The notes under the pieces are model-generated. The model was not told the DNA's origin. It did no database searches and was given only the letters and a program-made list of their open reading frames with translations. Made by a program: the position numbers and the translations under genes. DNA of 39,706 bases, from positions 1-39,706 of the forward strand of contig NZ_FONW01000020.1 in assembly GCF_900113005.1 (NCBI RefSeq). Reading direction: 5' to 3'. This DNA is from Sunxiuqinia elliptica (GTDB taxonomy: Bacteria > Bacteroidota > Bacteroidia > Bacteroidales > Prolixibacteraceae). Shown in pieces: positions 28,913 through 36,278 of the stretch (its first letter is position 1; each line of letters starts with the position of its first letter).

Positions 28913-30814
28913 ATGAATAATTTCAAACAATACATAAAAGAAAACTACCAATTCCTACTGGGAGCAGTAGTTGTTGGATTGATGCTGGGATGGCTGTTTT
29001 TTGGCTCATCATCAGACACACCAAGCGCATCTGAACAGCACATTGAAGGCCACGAAGGGCATAATCATGAATCTGACGATCCGACCACCTGGACCTGTTC
29101 GATGCACCCTCAAATCAAACAAGAAAAGCCTGGTGACTGCCCCATCTGTGGCATGGACTTGATTCCACTTTCGGAGATGAATGCCGGAGGAGATGATGTT
29201 GATCCCAATGAGATTCAACTGAGCGAATCCGCCGCAAAACTAGCAGACATTCAAACTATTCGGGTTCAAAAAGGAAATCCTCAAAAAAGCATCCATATGC
29301 AGGGGAAAGTAGAAGCGGATGAACGCAATGTGGCAGAATTAACAGCCCGTTTTGGAGGAAGGATTGAAAAGCTTTTCGTCAATTTCACCGGACAGCAAGT
29401 TCGAAAAGGTGAAAAGCTGACAACCATCTATTCTCCAGAGTTGCTGGCTGCTCAGCGCGAACTACTTGAAGCTGTAGGCTACAGCGAAACTCGCCCGGGA
29501 CTTTACCAAGCTGCTCGCAATAAGCTAAAGCTTTGGGACCTGAACGACAAACAGATTGACGCCATTGAAAAGTATGGAAACCCCCAACCCTATTTTGATG
29601 TGCTTTCGCCTGTTTCAGGGACTGTTAGTATGCGGAATGTGGCAACCGGAGACTATGTAAAAGAAGGACAGGCACTCTTTAAGTTAGTTGACCTAAGCAA
29701 GCTGTGGGTGATGTTTGATGCGTATGAGAACGACTTGCCCTGGATCAAAAATGGCGATGAAGTGACCTACACCATTCAAGCTCTTCCGGGAGAATCATTC
29801 ACTGGCAAGGTGCGTTACATCGATCCGTTTATTAGTCCAAAAACCCGGGCAGCACAAGTTCGGGTTGAACTCAATAATTCGAAACAACGCGTGAAACCCG
29901 GCATGTTTACCGCTGGTGTTCTAAACTCTGAGGTTTCCAACGAACCTCAACTGCTCATTCCGAAATCCTCCATTTTGTGGACCGGAAAACGAGCGGTGGT
30001 ATACGTTAAAGTTCCCAACCGTGAAGCACCATCTTTCCTTTACCGGGAGATTACGCTTGGCCCAGTTGCTGGCGATAACTATGTCGTTAGCGAAGGCTTA
30101 AACGAAGGCGAGGAAATTGCCACCAATGGCGTCTTCAAAATCGATGCAGCAGCACAGTTGCGTGGTTTACAAAGCATGATGAATCCAGAGGGAGGAATGA
30201 GCTCAACAGGCCATCAGCACGGGGATATGAACATGGAAGCAAATACACCGGGCGAGCATGCCCAGTTTAAAGCTGCCGGCAATTGCGAAATGTGTAAAGA
30301 CCGGATTGAAAAAGCGGCAAAGGCGGTGAATGGTGTTTTCAGTGCCCATTGGGATGCTGAGCAACAAATGGTCCACTTGCAATACGATTCGAAGAAAACA
30401 AATCCGGAGAAAGTACAACAGGCCATTGCCAATGCCGGACACGACACTGAAAAATTCAAAGCACCGGATTCTGTTTACAACGAGCTGCCGGAATGCTGTT
30501 TATTTGACCGGCTTTCATATACAGATCAAGCAACTACGTCGGCTAAAGAAGAGCATGCCCAGTTCAAAGCTTCAGGCAATTGCGAAATGTGTAAAGATCG
30601 GATTGAAAAAGCTGCTTTAGCTGTTGGTGGCGTTTCCAGCGCCCAGTGGGATGCTACGCAACAAATGGTTCACATGCAGTATGACCCGAAGAAAACGAGT
30701 CCGGATAAAGTACAACTGGCCATTGCCAAAGCCGGACACGATACCGAACAATACAAAGCACCAGACGCGGTTTATAATGATCTGCCGGAATGTTGCTTGT
30801 ACCGTGAGGAATAA
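28913..30814 (+). CDS. CusB-type periplasmic adaptor with zinc-ribbon-like domain and two fused HMA modules
   Basis: A 633-residue membrane-fusion protein. Order: inner-membrane anchor (about 14-31), a His-rich stretch (HIEGHEGHNHE), a heavy-metal-binding domain (W60-TCSMHP with CPICGMDLIP, to about 86), the HlyD/CusB hairpin and barrel (about 120-420), a Met/His linker (HQHGDMNMEA), then two tandem HMA modules at about 448-530 and 547-633. Each HMA has GNCEMC (C458/C461 and C557/C560) and ends in LPECCL. Standard CusB lacks C-terminal HMA domains, so this adaptor carries its own metallochaperones, perhaps replacing CusF. It follows the channel gene by 46 bases. Confidence 0.93.
   Translation: MNNFKQYIKENYQFLLGAVVVGLMLGWLFFGSSSDTPSASEQHIEGHEGHNHESDDPTTWTCSMHPQIKQEKPGDCPICGMDLIPLSEMNAGGDDVDPNEIQLSESAAKLADIQTIRVQKGNPQKSIHMQGKVEADERNVAELTARFGGRIEKLFVNFTGQQVRKGEKLTTIYSPELLAAQRELLEAVGYSETRPGLYQAARNKLKLWDLNDKQIDAIEKYGNPQPYFDVLSPVSGTVSMRNVATGDYVKEGQALFKLVDLSKLWVMFDAYENDLPWIKNGDEVTYTIQALPGESFTGKVRYIDPFISPKTRAAQVRVELNNSKQRVKPGMFTAGVLNSEVSNEPQLLIPKSSILWTGKRAVVYVKVPNREAPSFLYREITLGPVAGDNYVVSEGLNEGEEIATNGVFKIDAAAQLRGLQSMMNPEGGMSSTGHQHGDMNMEANTPGEHAQFKAAGNCEMCKDRIEKAAKAVNGVFSAHWDAEQQMVHLQYDSKKTNPEKVQQAIANAGHDTEKFKAPDSVYNELPECCLFDRLSYTDQATTSAKEEHAQFKASGNCEMCKDRIEKAALAVGGVSSAQWDATQQMVHMQYDPKKTSPDKVQLAIAKAGHDTEQYKAPDAVYNDLPECCLYREE
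30254..30811 (+). repeat. Tandem in-frame duplication encoding two HMA modules
   Basis: Two units, starting at 30254 and 30551, repeat with a 297-base period. Long stretches are identical or nearly so (for example GGCAATTGCGAAATGTGTAA in both). The duplication is within the adaptor gene. The free HMA gene at 31061 is a more diverged third copy of the same module. Confidence 0.9.
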
Positions 30815-30883
30815 AAAGATGTTTCGGAATCAAGAAGTGCCGGGTACAACAACGAACCAATCATCTCTTTTTGATTCCGAAAC
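30810..30883 (-). terminator. Terminator after tRNA-Thr, overlapping the adaptor gene end
   Basis: A 13-bp perfect inverted repeat, GTTTCGGAATCAA (30821-30833) and TTGATTCCGAAAC (30871-30883), extends four more pairs inward. On the minus strand it is followed by ATCTTTTTATT, so it suits termination of the tRNA transcript. On the plus strand there is no T run, so it would at most slow polymerase at the end of the efflux operon. Confidence 0.6.
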
Positions 30884-30890
30884 GAACTCG

Positions 30891-30962
30891 AGCCTCTCAT
30901 GGGAGTCGAACCCACGACCTGCTCATTACGAGTGAGCTGCTCTACCACTGAGCTAAAGAGGC
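30891..30962 (-). tRNA. tRNA-Thr (anticodon CGT)
   Basis: A complete cloverleaf on the minus strand: acceptor GCCTCTT pairs with GAGAGGC, anticodon stem GCTCA/TGAGC closes loop CTCGTAA with anticodon CGT (30928-30930), and the T arm is GTGGG-TTCGACT-CCCAT. No CCA is encoded. It reads ACG codons. It lies antisense between the CusB-type adaptor gene and the free HMA gene. Confidence 0.95.
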
Positions 30963-30976
30963 AGGTGGAGACTAAA

Positions 30977-31004
30977 TTTAATCATTTTGCATGAAATGAT
31001 TAAA
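30977..31004. promoter_or_regulatory. 28-base palindrome upstream of the HMA gene and tRNA
   Basis: TTTAATCATTT and AAATGATTAAA are perfect 11-bp arms around TGCATG, 56 bases before the HMA start and 14 bases before the tRNA 5' end. There is no T run, and the AT-rich dyad looks more like an operator than a terminator. No regulator gene is nearby, so its role is a guess. Confidence 0.4.
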
Positions 31005-31060
31005 ACGAAAAGAATAGAAAATCGATAGAAGTAAAGTTTAAACATTAAAATTAAAACAAG

Positions 31061-31432
31061 ATGAAAACAAAAGTATTAATGCTGGTTATTGCCCTGTTTA
31101 TGGGAGCCGGCAGCGCTATGGCAAAAGACAAGTCTGAAAAGTTTAAAGTCAATGGAAACTGCGGCATGTGTGAAAAACGCATCGAAAAAGCAGCCAAATC
31201 GGTTGAAGGAGTAAGCCTGGCTGATTGGGATAAAAAAAGTAAACTGATCAGCGTGACTTTTGACGACCAAAAAACCGACGTGGACAAGGTACAACTAGCC
31301 ATTGCCAAGGTTGGGCACGACACCCCAAAACACAAAGCCAGTGATGAAGTTTACAACGAACTGCCTGGTTGCTGCCAGTACGATCGTAGTGAAAAAGCCA
31401 CTAAAAAGCACGATCATCAACACAACCACTAA
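31061..31432 (+). CDS. Periplasmic HMA (heavy-metal-associated) metallochaperone
   Basis: A 123-residue exported protein: signal peptide ending AMA (residue 21), one HMA module with GNC34-GMC37 as the CxxC metal site, the family's late ELPGCC motif, and a His-rich C-terminus (KKHDHQHNH). It is clearly related to the two HMA modules at the C-terminus of the adaptor encoded just upstream (shared DKVQLAIAKVGHDT...VYNELPxCC), so it probably shuttles Cu(I) in the periplasm to the CusA/CusB pump. It is separated from the adaptor gene by an antisense tRNA, so it likely has its own promoter. Confidence 0.88.
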   Translation: MKTKVLMLVIALFMGAGSAMAKDKSEKFKVNGNCGMCEKRIEKAAKSVEGVSLADWDKKSKLISVTFDDQKTDVDKVQLAIAKVGHDTPKHKASDEVYNELPGCCQYDRSEKATKKHDHQHNH

Positions 31433-31453
31433 GGATGAACGCTTAGGCTGTAT

Positions 31454-31494
31454 TTTTACTCATCGGGTGACTATGAGTCACCCGATGAGTAAAA
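31454..31494. repeat. Perfect 19-bp inverted repeat with 3-base loop
   Basis: TTTTACTCATCGGGTGACT (31454-31472) is exactly complementary to 31476-31494, with ATG between. It lies 21 bases after the HMA stop. Both ends of the hairpin finish in A on their 3' side, so it lacks the T run of a standard terminator on either strand, though it would still form a very strong RNA hairpin and protect the 3' end. Confidence 0.85.
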
Positions 31495-31555
31495 CAGCTA
31501 AACTTTTAAGGATAATAAAGTTTGTCAATTCTATGTAATTTATAAAGTTCCTCAC

Positions 31556-31611
31556 CCATTGGCGCAATTTTGCCAACTAAACTACATAGTATAATCGTTC
31601 GGTAGCAATGG
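31556..31611 (-). repeat. attC-like spacer E (candidate cassette recombination site)
   Basis: A 56-base segment just after the stop of the propeller gene. Its ends are CCATTG and CAATGG, and it contains TTGGC(N8)GCCAA and ACTACATAGT hairpins. On the minus strand it reads TTGCTACCGAACGATTATA, then AGTTTAGTTGGCA, alignable to spacer C (TTGCTTCCGCACGATTGTA, then GTTTAGTTACGTTGATA). The last core-like heptamer is GTTGGCA. Confidence 0.5.
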
Positions 31612-31616
31612 ATTTA

Positions 31617-32819
31617 TTAATCTTTAAGTTCATATATTTTTGTTGGAGAGGCAAACCATTTATTTCCTTTTGAATCAATAGCTGATGCTCTGATGTCAGC
31701 AAAATGGAAATCACGATAGTTTAAGTCAGTCCATGTTTCTCCGTCAAATCTTGATATGCCGCCGCCAAGCCCAAGCCATATATTGCCTTTTTCATCCACC
31801 ATAATCGACTGAATATTGGTTGAAGAAAGATCACTGTTTTTTGTGTTGTAATTGATCGTGTTTGTACCATCGTACTTAAATATTCCATACAGTGAAGAAG
31901 TAAACCAAATATTGCTTTCATTATCTTCGTCAACACCTAATACATTTAGTCCAGTGAGCTTATTGTCGGTAATAACCGAACTCCAAACAGAACCATCAAA
32001 CATGGAGACGCCGTTATAATGAGCAAACCACATATTATTTTGACGATCTGCCTTTATGTCAAAAACATAGAACTCTTCTACTAAACACTCTTCTGATTCA
32101 TAGGTCCTCCATTGTATGCCATCAAAGCTTGCCACTTTGTTTTGACCACCTGATAGGCCCATCCAGACTTTATCATTATTGTCAATGCCAATAGACGTTA
32201 TACTGTTTGTTGGAATTTCTGAATTTGAAGTATCGTAGCTAGACCATGTTTGTCCATCAAATTTCAGAAGCCCCATTGAGTGCGTTGCTACCCAAAGATT
32301 GTTCTCCGAATCAAAAGCAAAAGCATGCACGTCGGTATTTAATGAATAAAACTGTCCTCCTGATCCATCGAATCCTATTTTATACAAGCCTCCATAGCCT
32401 CCATAGCCTCCATACCAAAGATTATCATTACGATCAAAAGCCACAAATGGCGAAGCACCGAATTGTATTTTATCTATTGGGTCATGTTCTATTATTTGAA
32501 AAATATCTACACGGCATGTTTCAACGAATCCTCCATCCGATTCAACAGTAATAGTCGCTGTCCCGGGTGAGATGCCTGAGATCATCCCATCAGGACTTAC
32601 CAGCGCAATTGCAGGATCGCTCGAACTCCAATGGAGTGTTTTATTCGAAGCATCCGAGGGGGCAATTTCGGCAAGCAATGTTGTTGTAGAATCGACCGAT
32701 AGTGCAATCGTGGTTTCTGACAGATTTATCCCGCTTACAGGAATTTCTTCTTTTTCGCATGCTAAGAGGATCCCAATTAATCCGATAACTGTGATACACT
32801 TAAAGAACTGTGCTTTCAT
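31617..32819 (-). CDS. Lipoprotein with Ig-like (BIG2) and two-component-regulator propeller domains
   Basis: A 400-residue lipoprotein using the start at 32819 (MKAQFFKCITVIGLIGILLAC, lipid Cys21); an in-frame ATG at 32849 adds ten residues ahead of the signal and is less likely. Residues about 28-106 form a BIG2 Ig-like domain (ISPGTATITVESDGG). The rest is a beta-propeller with repeated NLWYGG, NLWVATHS, NIWFTSS, NIWLGLGGG and KWFASPT blades of the reg_prop type. In sensor kinases such propellers bind ligands outside the cell, but here no kinase or transmembrane part follows, so this is a free surface-type protein. It is the last gene of the minus-strand cassette-like array. Confidence 0.8.
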   Translation of the reverse strand: MKAQFFKCITVIGLIGILLACEKEEIPVSGINLSETTIALSVDSTTTLLAEIAPSDASNKTLHWSSSDPAIALVSPDGMISGISPGTATITVESDGGFVETCRVDIFQIIEHDPIDKIQFGASPFVAFDRNDNLWYGGYGGYGGLYKIGFDGSGGQFYSLNTDVHAFAFDSENNLWVATHSMGLLKFDGQTWSSYDTSNSEIPTNSITSIGIDNNDKVWMGLSGGQNKVASFDGIQWRTYESEECLVEEFYVFDIKADRQNNMWFAHYNGVSMFDGSVWSSVITDNKLTGLNVLGVDEDNESNIWFTSSLYGIFKYDGTNTINYNTKNSDLSSTNIQSIMVDEKGNIWLGLGGGISRFDGETWTDLNYRDFHFADIRASAIDSKGNKWFASPTKIYELKD

Positions 32820-33102
32820 AAGTCGTATTTTAAAGGGTATTAAAGTCATTTATTATTATGTTTTAATTACATGCAATTTTGATGCCATCTTTGCGATAAC
32901 GGGTCATCCATGTTGCCGTTGCATCTCAATAACTATCGGGATTGAAGAGCACTCATGTCCGTTAAAATGGAATTGCGATACAAGCCCCCAGCAAACGACT
33001 CTGCTGGACCCCTAAAATATAATTTGCACTTTTCTGAGCGTAGGATGCTAGTTTTCAATTTGCTGCTGGCGAAGATTTGGAATTCGTGCTATTATTAAAT
33101 GG
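32820..33102. other. Gene-poor spacer in the cassette-like array
   Basis: No coding region I can support. It includes one hairpin, CCAGCA(N8)TGCTGG at about 32986-33005, and irregular AT-rich sequence. It could be the remains of a decayed cassette. Confidence 0.4.
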
Positions 33103-33155
33103 CCATGTTATTTATCAACGTAACTAAACGATACAATCGTGCGGAAGCAAGGAGC
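33103..33155 (-). repeat. attC-like spacer C
   Basis: Starts a few bases after the stop of the CDF-type gene. Minus strand: CTCCTTGCTTCCGCACGATT, then GTATCGTTTAGTTACGTTGA. It has a short ACGAT/ATCGT hairpin and is alignable with spacers B and E; the core-like heptamer is GTTGATA. Confidence 0.5.
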
Positions 33156-33161
33156 AGATTT

Positions 33162-33956
33162 TTATTTTCCGAGTTTTAGTATTCTTATTGCTCCTTGAAT
33201 TACCAAAACAAAGACGATTGTTCCAATAATTAAGTCAGGTTTGTTCGAGTTCAACCAATTAACCAACAGGCCCGCAACGATAACTCCCAAGTTAATAACC
33301 ACATCATTCGAGGTAAAAATCAGGCTCGCTTTCATATGTGCTTCTTCTTTGCTTTTTGATTTTTGTAGTAAATACAAACAAATTCCGTTAGCGATTAATG
33401 CTAAGACTGAAATGAAAATCATTGTTGTAAAGTCGGGAAGCTTTTCCGCTCCAAAAAAACGTCTTAACACTTCCAAAAATCCAATTAAGGCAAGCGTAAT
33501 CTGAAAATATCCTGCAAGCTTTGCAATTCTCTTTTTCCTTGTCAAAGTTCCCCCAACTGCCAAGAGGCTAATTCCATAAACAAATGAATCGGCAAGCATA
33601 TCCAAACTATCAGCAACTAATCCCATTGATTTTGAAATCAGTCCGGTTGTCATTTCGATTAGAAAGAATGCAAAGTTGATAGCCAGAACTGCCCACAGTA
33701 GTTTTCTCTGGTTTGTGTCTTCTTTAAACTCGGTTTGGCCTGTATGTTCTGTTTTTAGTTTTTGTCCTCCTAAATTCAGTTCGAGAATTGATTTTTCAAT
33801 TTGGTCGATTTCCCCATGGTGAAAAACAATCAATTTTCTATTGGGAATATCAAATTCCAAGCTTTTAATGCTGGAAATTCCGTCCAATTTCATTCGGATT
33901 AAGTTTTCCTCTGAAGGACAATCCATTTTGGCAATTTCAAATAGTGTTTTTTCCAT
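33162..33956 (-). CDS. CDF-like cation transporter with N-terminal HMA-like domain
   Basis: A 264-residue membrane protein. Residues 1-70 look like an HMA fold with a reduced metal site (MDCPSEENLIRMKL, only one Cys). From about 86 on come five to six membrane helices with CDF-type metal positions: VADSLDMLADS in helix 2 (Asp116/119/123) and FTSNDVVINLG in helix 5 (Asn217/Asp218). The C-terminal cytoplasmic domain of classical CDF proteins is missing. Its start directly abuts the stop of the GDCCVxC gene, so both are one translational unit in one presumed cassette. Likely exports a divalent or soft metal ion; the metal is unknown. Confidence 0.8.
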   Translation of the reverse strand: MEKTLFEIAKMDCPSEENLIRMKLDGISSIKSLEFDIPNRKLIVFHHGEIDQIEKSILELNLGGQKLKTEHTGQTEFKEDTNQRKLLWAVLAINFAFFLIEMTTGLISKSMGLVADSLDMLADSFVYGISLLAVGGTLTRKKRIAKLAGYFQITLALIGFLEVLRRFFGAEKLPDFTTMIFISVLALIANGICLYLLQKSKSKEEAHMKASLIFTSNDVVINLGVIVAGLLVNWLNSNKPDLIIGTIVFVLVIQGAIRILKLGK

Positions 33957-34166
33957 TTAGCAACATTTTTGTTTTTGCTGGCTTGGAGGACATTTAACAG
34001 TTCCAAAGCTACAATATACACAACAGTCGCCTGGTTTTGGTTTTAAAACTGCTTTACAATTTACACACTCATAAAAAAATTGACACGCATCAGTGGGCAT
34101 TTTTTCTTCTTTTGAATGACCACAGTTTGGACAAGTTATTATTGAAATTAATTTGATTTGCATCAT
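33957..34166 (-). CDS. GDCCVxC domain protein (Cys-rich, metal-binding)
   Basis: A 69-residue cytoplasmic protein with eleven cysteines: C12/C15 (TCPNCGH), C28, C34/C37 (CVNC), the GDCCVYC motif at 47-52, C59 and a terminal CC. I recognise the GDCCVxC family, small proteins often found near metal or mercury resistance genes in Bacteroidota. Two zinc-ribbon-like pairs suggest a small metal-binding chaperone. It is coupled to the downstream CDF-type transporter (TAA immediately followed by ATG), which supports joint metal handling. A second ATG one codon in could also serve as start. Confidence 0.8.
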   Translation of the reverse strand: MMQIKLISIITCPNCGHSKEEKMPTDACQFFYECVNCKAVLKPKPGDCCVYCSFGTVKCPPSQQKQKCC

Positions 34167-34186
34167 GTTCCTTTCGGTTCTTTTAA

Positions 34187-34240
34187 CATTAGCCAGAACG
34201 ATCCATCACTATCTCCGCTGAGAGCTAGCAAGGGACAGTT
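34187..34240 (-). repeat. attC-like spacer A
   Basis: Lies between the NAD(P)-binding gene and the GDCCVxC gene. The minus strand reads CTGTCCCTTGCTAGCTC, then TCTC(AGCG)GAGA as a hairpin, and ends ATCGTTCTGGCTAATG. It is the most diverged member of the spacer family; it shares CCTTGCT and the GxTAA-type end. Confidence 0.4.
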
Positions 34241-34252
34241 GTTTTCATCCAA

Positions 34253-34978
34253 CTAACTTCGTTTATTATAAATTACGGGCATTTGCCCTTTCCAGTTGTC
34301 CCACAAGCTACTTTCAACGATTAGTCTAGCCATAAAATTACCAACATTAATTCGGCTGGTTTTTCCAGGATTAAAAAGTGCACTTCTTATTGGTGAACCA
34401 TACAGTTCATATTCGGTAACACACTCTTCATTAATCAATGTATCTGGTCGCACAACCACCCAGTCGATTGCTTTATTTTGTTGCCCAATGTTCATCCTTA
34501 AAAAATCGGCTGCTTTCTCATTGTCTAACTGCGGTGGAACAAGTAAACGAATCACCCCCATCACGAGTTTCTCTCCGATAGAAATGGACTCGCGTAACCC
34601 CCGATTTCGATAACCGGTTGTGCTCATCAATACAAACTTGATTGGTTTATCGGGTGAACTCTTCTGAATGGCCGTACAAAGCAGCTTAACAGCGTCAGTC
34701 ACTAACTTCCCAGGCTTTCCATAAATACCTTTCAAGTTTAGATTATGACCAAGACAAGAAGCTACTGACTGACAATCACTCAAGTATGCTATCATTTCGT
34801 CAACACGAATTTGTGAGATACTTGCTTCGATTATTGATATTCGATCGTTATTCTTCCAGGTCTCAGGGATTTTTGCAGTCGGACGTACAATCAGCTTGAC
34901 TGTTTGTCCCATACGCAACAATTGTTCAACCAACTGCTTCCCCGTTGCACCCGTTGCACCTACTACTAATGTTGTCAT
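34253..34978 (-). CDS. NAD(P)-binding SDR/NmrA-like protein
   Basis: A 241-residue cytoplasmic protein of the atypical short-chain dehydrogenase type. The N-terminal MTTLVVGATGATGKQLVEQL contains the GxxGxxG dinucleotide motif (residues 7-13); KFVLMSTTGYRNRGL and DWVVVRPDTLINEE are typical of NmrA-like proteins and complex I assembly relatives. A catalytic YxxxK is not obvious, so it may be a sensor or a reductase of altered mechanism. It occupies its own unit in the cassette-like array between spacers A and B. Confidence 0.8.
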   Translation of the reverse strand: MTTLVVGATGATGKQLVEQLLRMGQTVKLIVRPTAKIPETWKNNDRISIIEASISQIRVDEMIAYLSDCQSVASCLGHNLNLKGIYGKPGKLVTDAVKLLCTAIQKSSPDKPIKFVLMSTTGYRNRGLRESISIGEKLVMGVIRLLVPPQLDNEKAADFLRMNIGQQNKAIDWVVVRPDTLINEECVTEYELYGSPIRSALFNPGKTSRINVGNFMARLIVESSLWDNWKGQMPVIYNKRS

Positions 34979-35010
34979 TTGTCAATTTATTAATTTCGTA
35001 CGTCCATTTT

Positions 35011-35072
35011 CAATAGCTTACAGCGAAACCACACGCTACAATCTTGCGGGAGCAAGGGGCACACTGGCACAG
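35011..35072 (-). repeat. attC-like spacer B
   Basis: It begins next to the stop of the membrane protein gene. Minus strand: CCCCTTGCTCCCGCAAGATT, then GTAGCGTGTGGTTTCGCTGT. It has two hairpins, CTTGC(TCCC)GCAAG and AGCG(N8)CGCT, is alignable with spacer C over about 40 bases, and ends in core-like GTAAGCT. Confidence 0.5.
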
Positions 35073-35795
35073 TCATTTGTTATCAATCAAGGCCGTAATA
35101 TATCCAAATAATTTTTCAGTTTCTGTTTCACTCTTAAAGTTAACAATGATTTTTTCGGAATTATTCTTAGTTATAATCAAGTAAGGCAACCTATTTGAAT
35201 GAATTAGTAATCGTGATTTACCAAACTTATCAAGCTTGAAGAATCCTTTTCTAACTGCTCCAGAGCTAAATCCATTTGTCCGCATTTTAATCTCAGGTAG
35301 ATCTTCGGAAAGCTCAACATGATCAATATCAGAAACATTCATCTCAAAGCCGTAAATACCTGAGAATTTAATTCTATCGCTTGAAATATCAACTTTTGAA
35401 GGTGAATATCCATATATAAAAAGCCCAATCACACATACTGCAACTAAGCCAAGAAAACTGTATGTAAGCTTAGCTCTTTTAGTTTTGTCCTTGTTTTTAT
35501 CAAATCGCTGTGAACTGATCACCACAATCGCCACTCCAGGCAAGATCACAATTCCAATTATTGATTCTGCTATTACAGTAAGTCCAATCCATTTAAACAA
35601 GTAGTATCCAACAACAATAGACAGTCCAATGATTATTAAACCGTTTCGCATATATGTTGATAAACCAACAATATCTACATTCTTCTTTTTATCCTCAGGC
35701 ATTGTATTATATCCAGCAATCAAACTGGGAGAAGATTTGACTAAAAAACCAATACCTATCATAAAAAGTCCAACAATGATGATTAAAATATCCAT
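35073..35795 (-). CDS. Hypothetical membrane protein with C-terminal PH-like soluble part
   Basis: A 240-residue protein with about four membrane helices (about 1-20, 51-70, 75-95 and 110-130), followed by a soluble beta-rich part (ISSDRIKFSGIYGFEMNVSDIDHVELSEDLPEIKMR...) that reads like the bacterial PH-like domain used in small membrane proteins. No catalytic motif. Function unknown. It starts 27 bases after spacer F (AGTGACCGTTAGTA on the minus strand) and stops at spacer B, so it fits a single-gene cassette. Confidence 0.7.
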   Translation of the reverse strand: MDILIIIVGLFMIGIGFLVKSSPSLIAGYNTMPEDKKKNVDIVGLSTYMRNGLIIIGLSIVVGYYLFKWIGLTVIAESIIGIVILPGVAIVVISSQRFDKNKDKTKRAKLTYSFLGLVAVCVIGLFIYGYSPSKVDISSDRIKFSGIYGFEMNVSDIDHVELSEDLPEIKMRTNGFSSGAVRKGFFKLDKFGKSRLLIHSNRLPYLIITKNNSEKIIVNFKSETETEKLFGYITALIDNK

Positions 35796-35821
35796 GATCT
35801 ATCTGTTTTCATTAGTTGTTA

Positions 35822-35897
35822 CTAACGGTCACTCTCCTGCCGGCCAGACTTGTCAGACCGCTAAGCCCCCCGCCTGCCATATGACAATTTGTTGAAC
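35822..35897 (-). repeat. attC-like spacer F (GC-rich)
   Basis: Minus strand: it begins GTTCAAC (a perfect RYYYAAC match), has a GC-rich centre with GTCTGACAAGTCTGGCCGGC, and ends GAGTGACCGTTAGTA. The terminal 12 bases CTAACGGTCACT (plus strand) are identical to those next to the intron at 38679-38690. This is the spacer that looks most like an integron attC site. Confidence 0.55.
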
Positions 35898-35964
35898 GAA
35901 ACCTAAAGGTAGCTAAAGTGCTCAGGCTCCAGTACCTTTAGTTTGAACTATAAATTCTATCATC

Positions 35965-36092
35965 ATGAAAAAAAAGCACCACCTTAATTGAGCAAGCTTG
36001 TTTTTCACTCCCTGAATTTAAGCAAGTTTATGAAAAACTGCAACGGCAAGTTTCGCTTTTAGGCAAAAGTGAGAGTACGCTAAACAACTATG
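35965..36092 (+). pseudogene. Tyrosine recombinase N-terminal remnant
   Basis: ATG at 35965 gives MKKKHHLN then a stop. In another frame from about 36002 the sequence reads FSLPEFKQVYEKLQRQVSLL and then STLNNY, the SAM-like N-terminal domain of IS91-associated integrases. A frameshift and an early stop make it non-functional, and the catalytic domain is deleted. Confidence 0.55.
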
Positions 36093-36278
36093 GCCGTTGA
36101 ATTGCTGCAACAGGAACTCGGACGAATCAAGCTTCCCGAACGCAAGGATGTGCACCTGCTGTGTCCGGCCTGCCGGAAAGGAAAGCTGGTCACTATTTGG
36201 CGCTTTAACTCCCGCGGGCCACCTCCCGCAGATGCTCAAATCCTAAAACTTATGATGCAACTTGTGAAAAAGCCCTGA
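36090..36278 (+). pseudogene. IS91-type transposase C-terminal remnant
   Basis: Sixty-two codons ending in TGA. The motif CPACRKGKLVTIWRFNSRGPP matches the zinc-finger-like C-terminal end of IS91-family transposases (CPxCxxG...RGPP). The HUH nuclease core is absent, so only the tail remains, fused to the integrase remnant by deletion. Confidence 0.6.

Noticed and set aside
31454-31494. Calling the 19-bp hairpin a rho-independent terminator
   Set aside because: There is no T run after the stem on either strand, so I list it as an inverted repeat.
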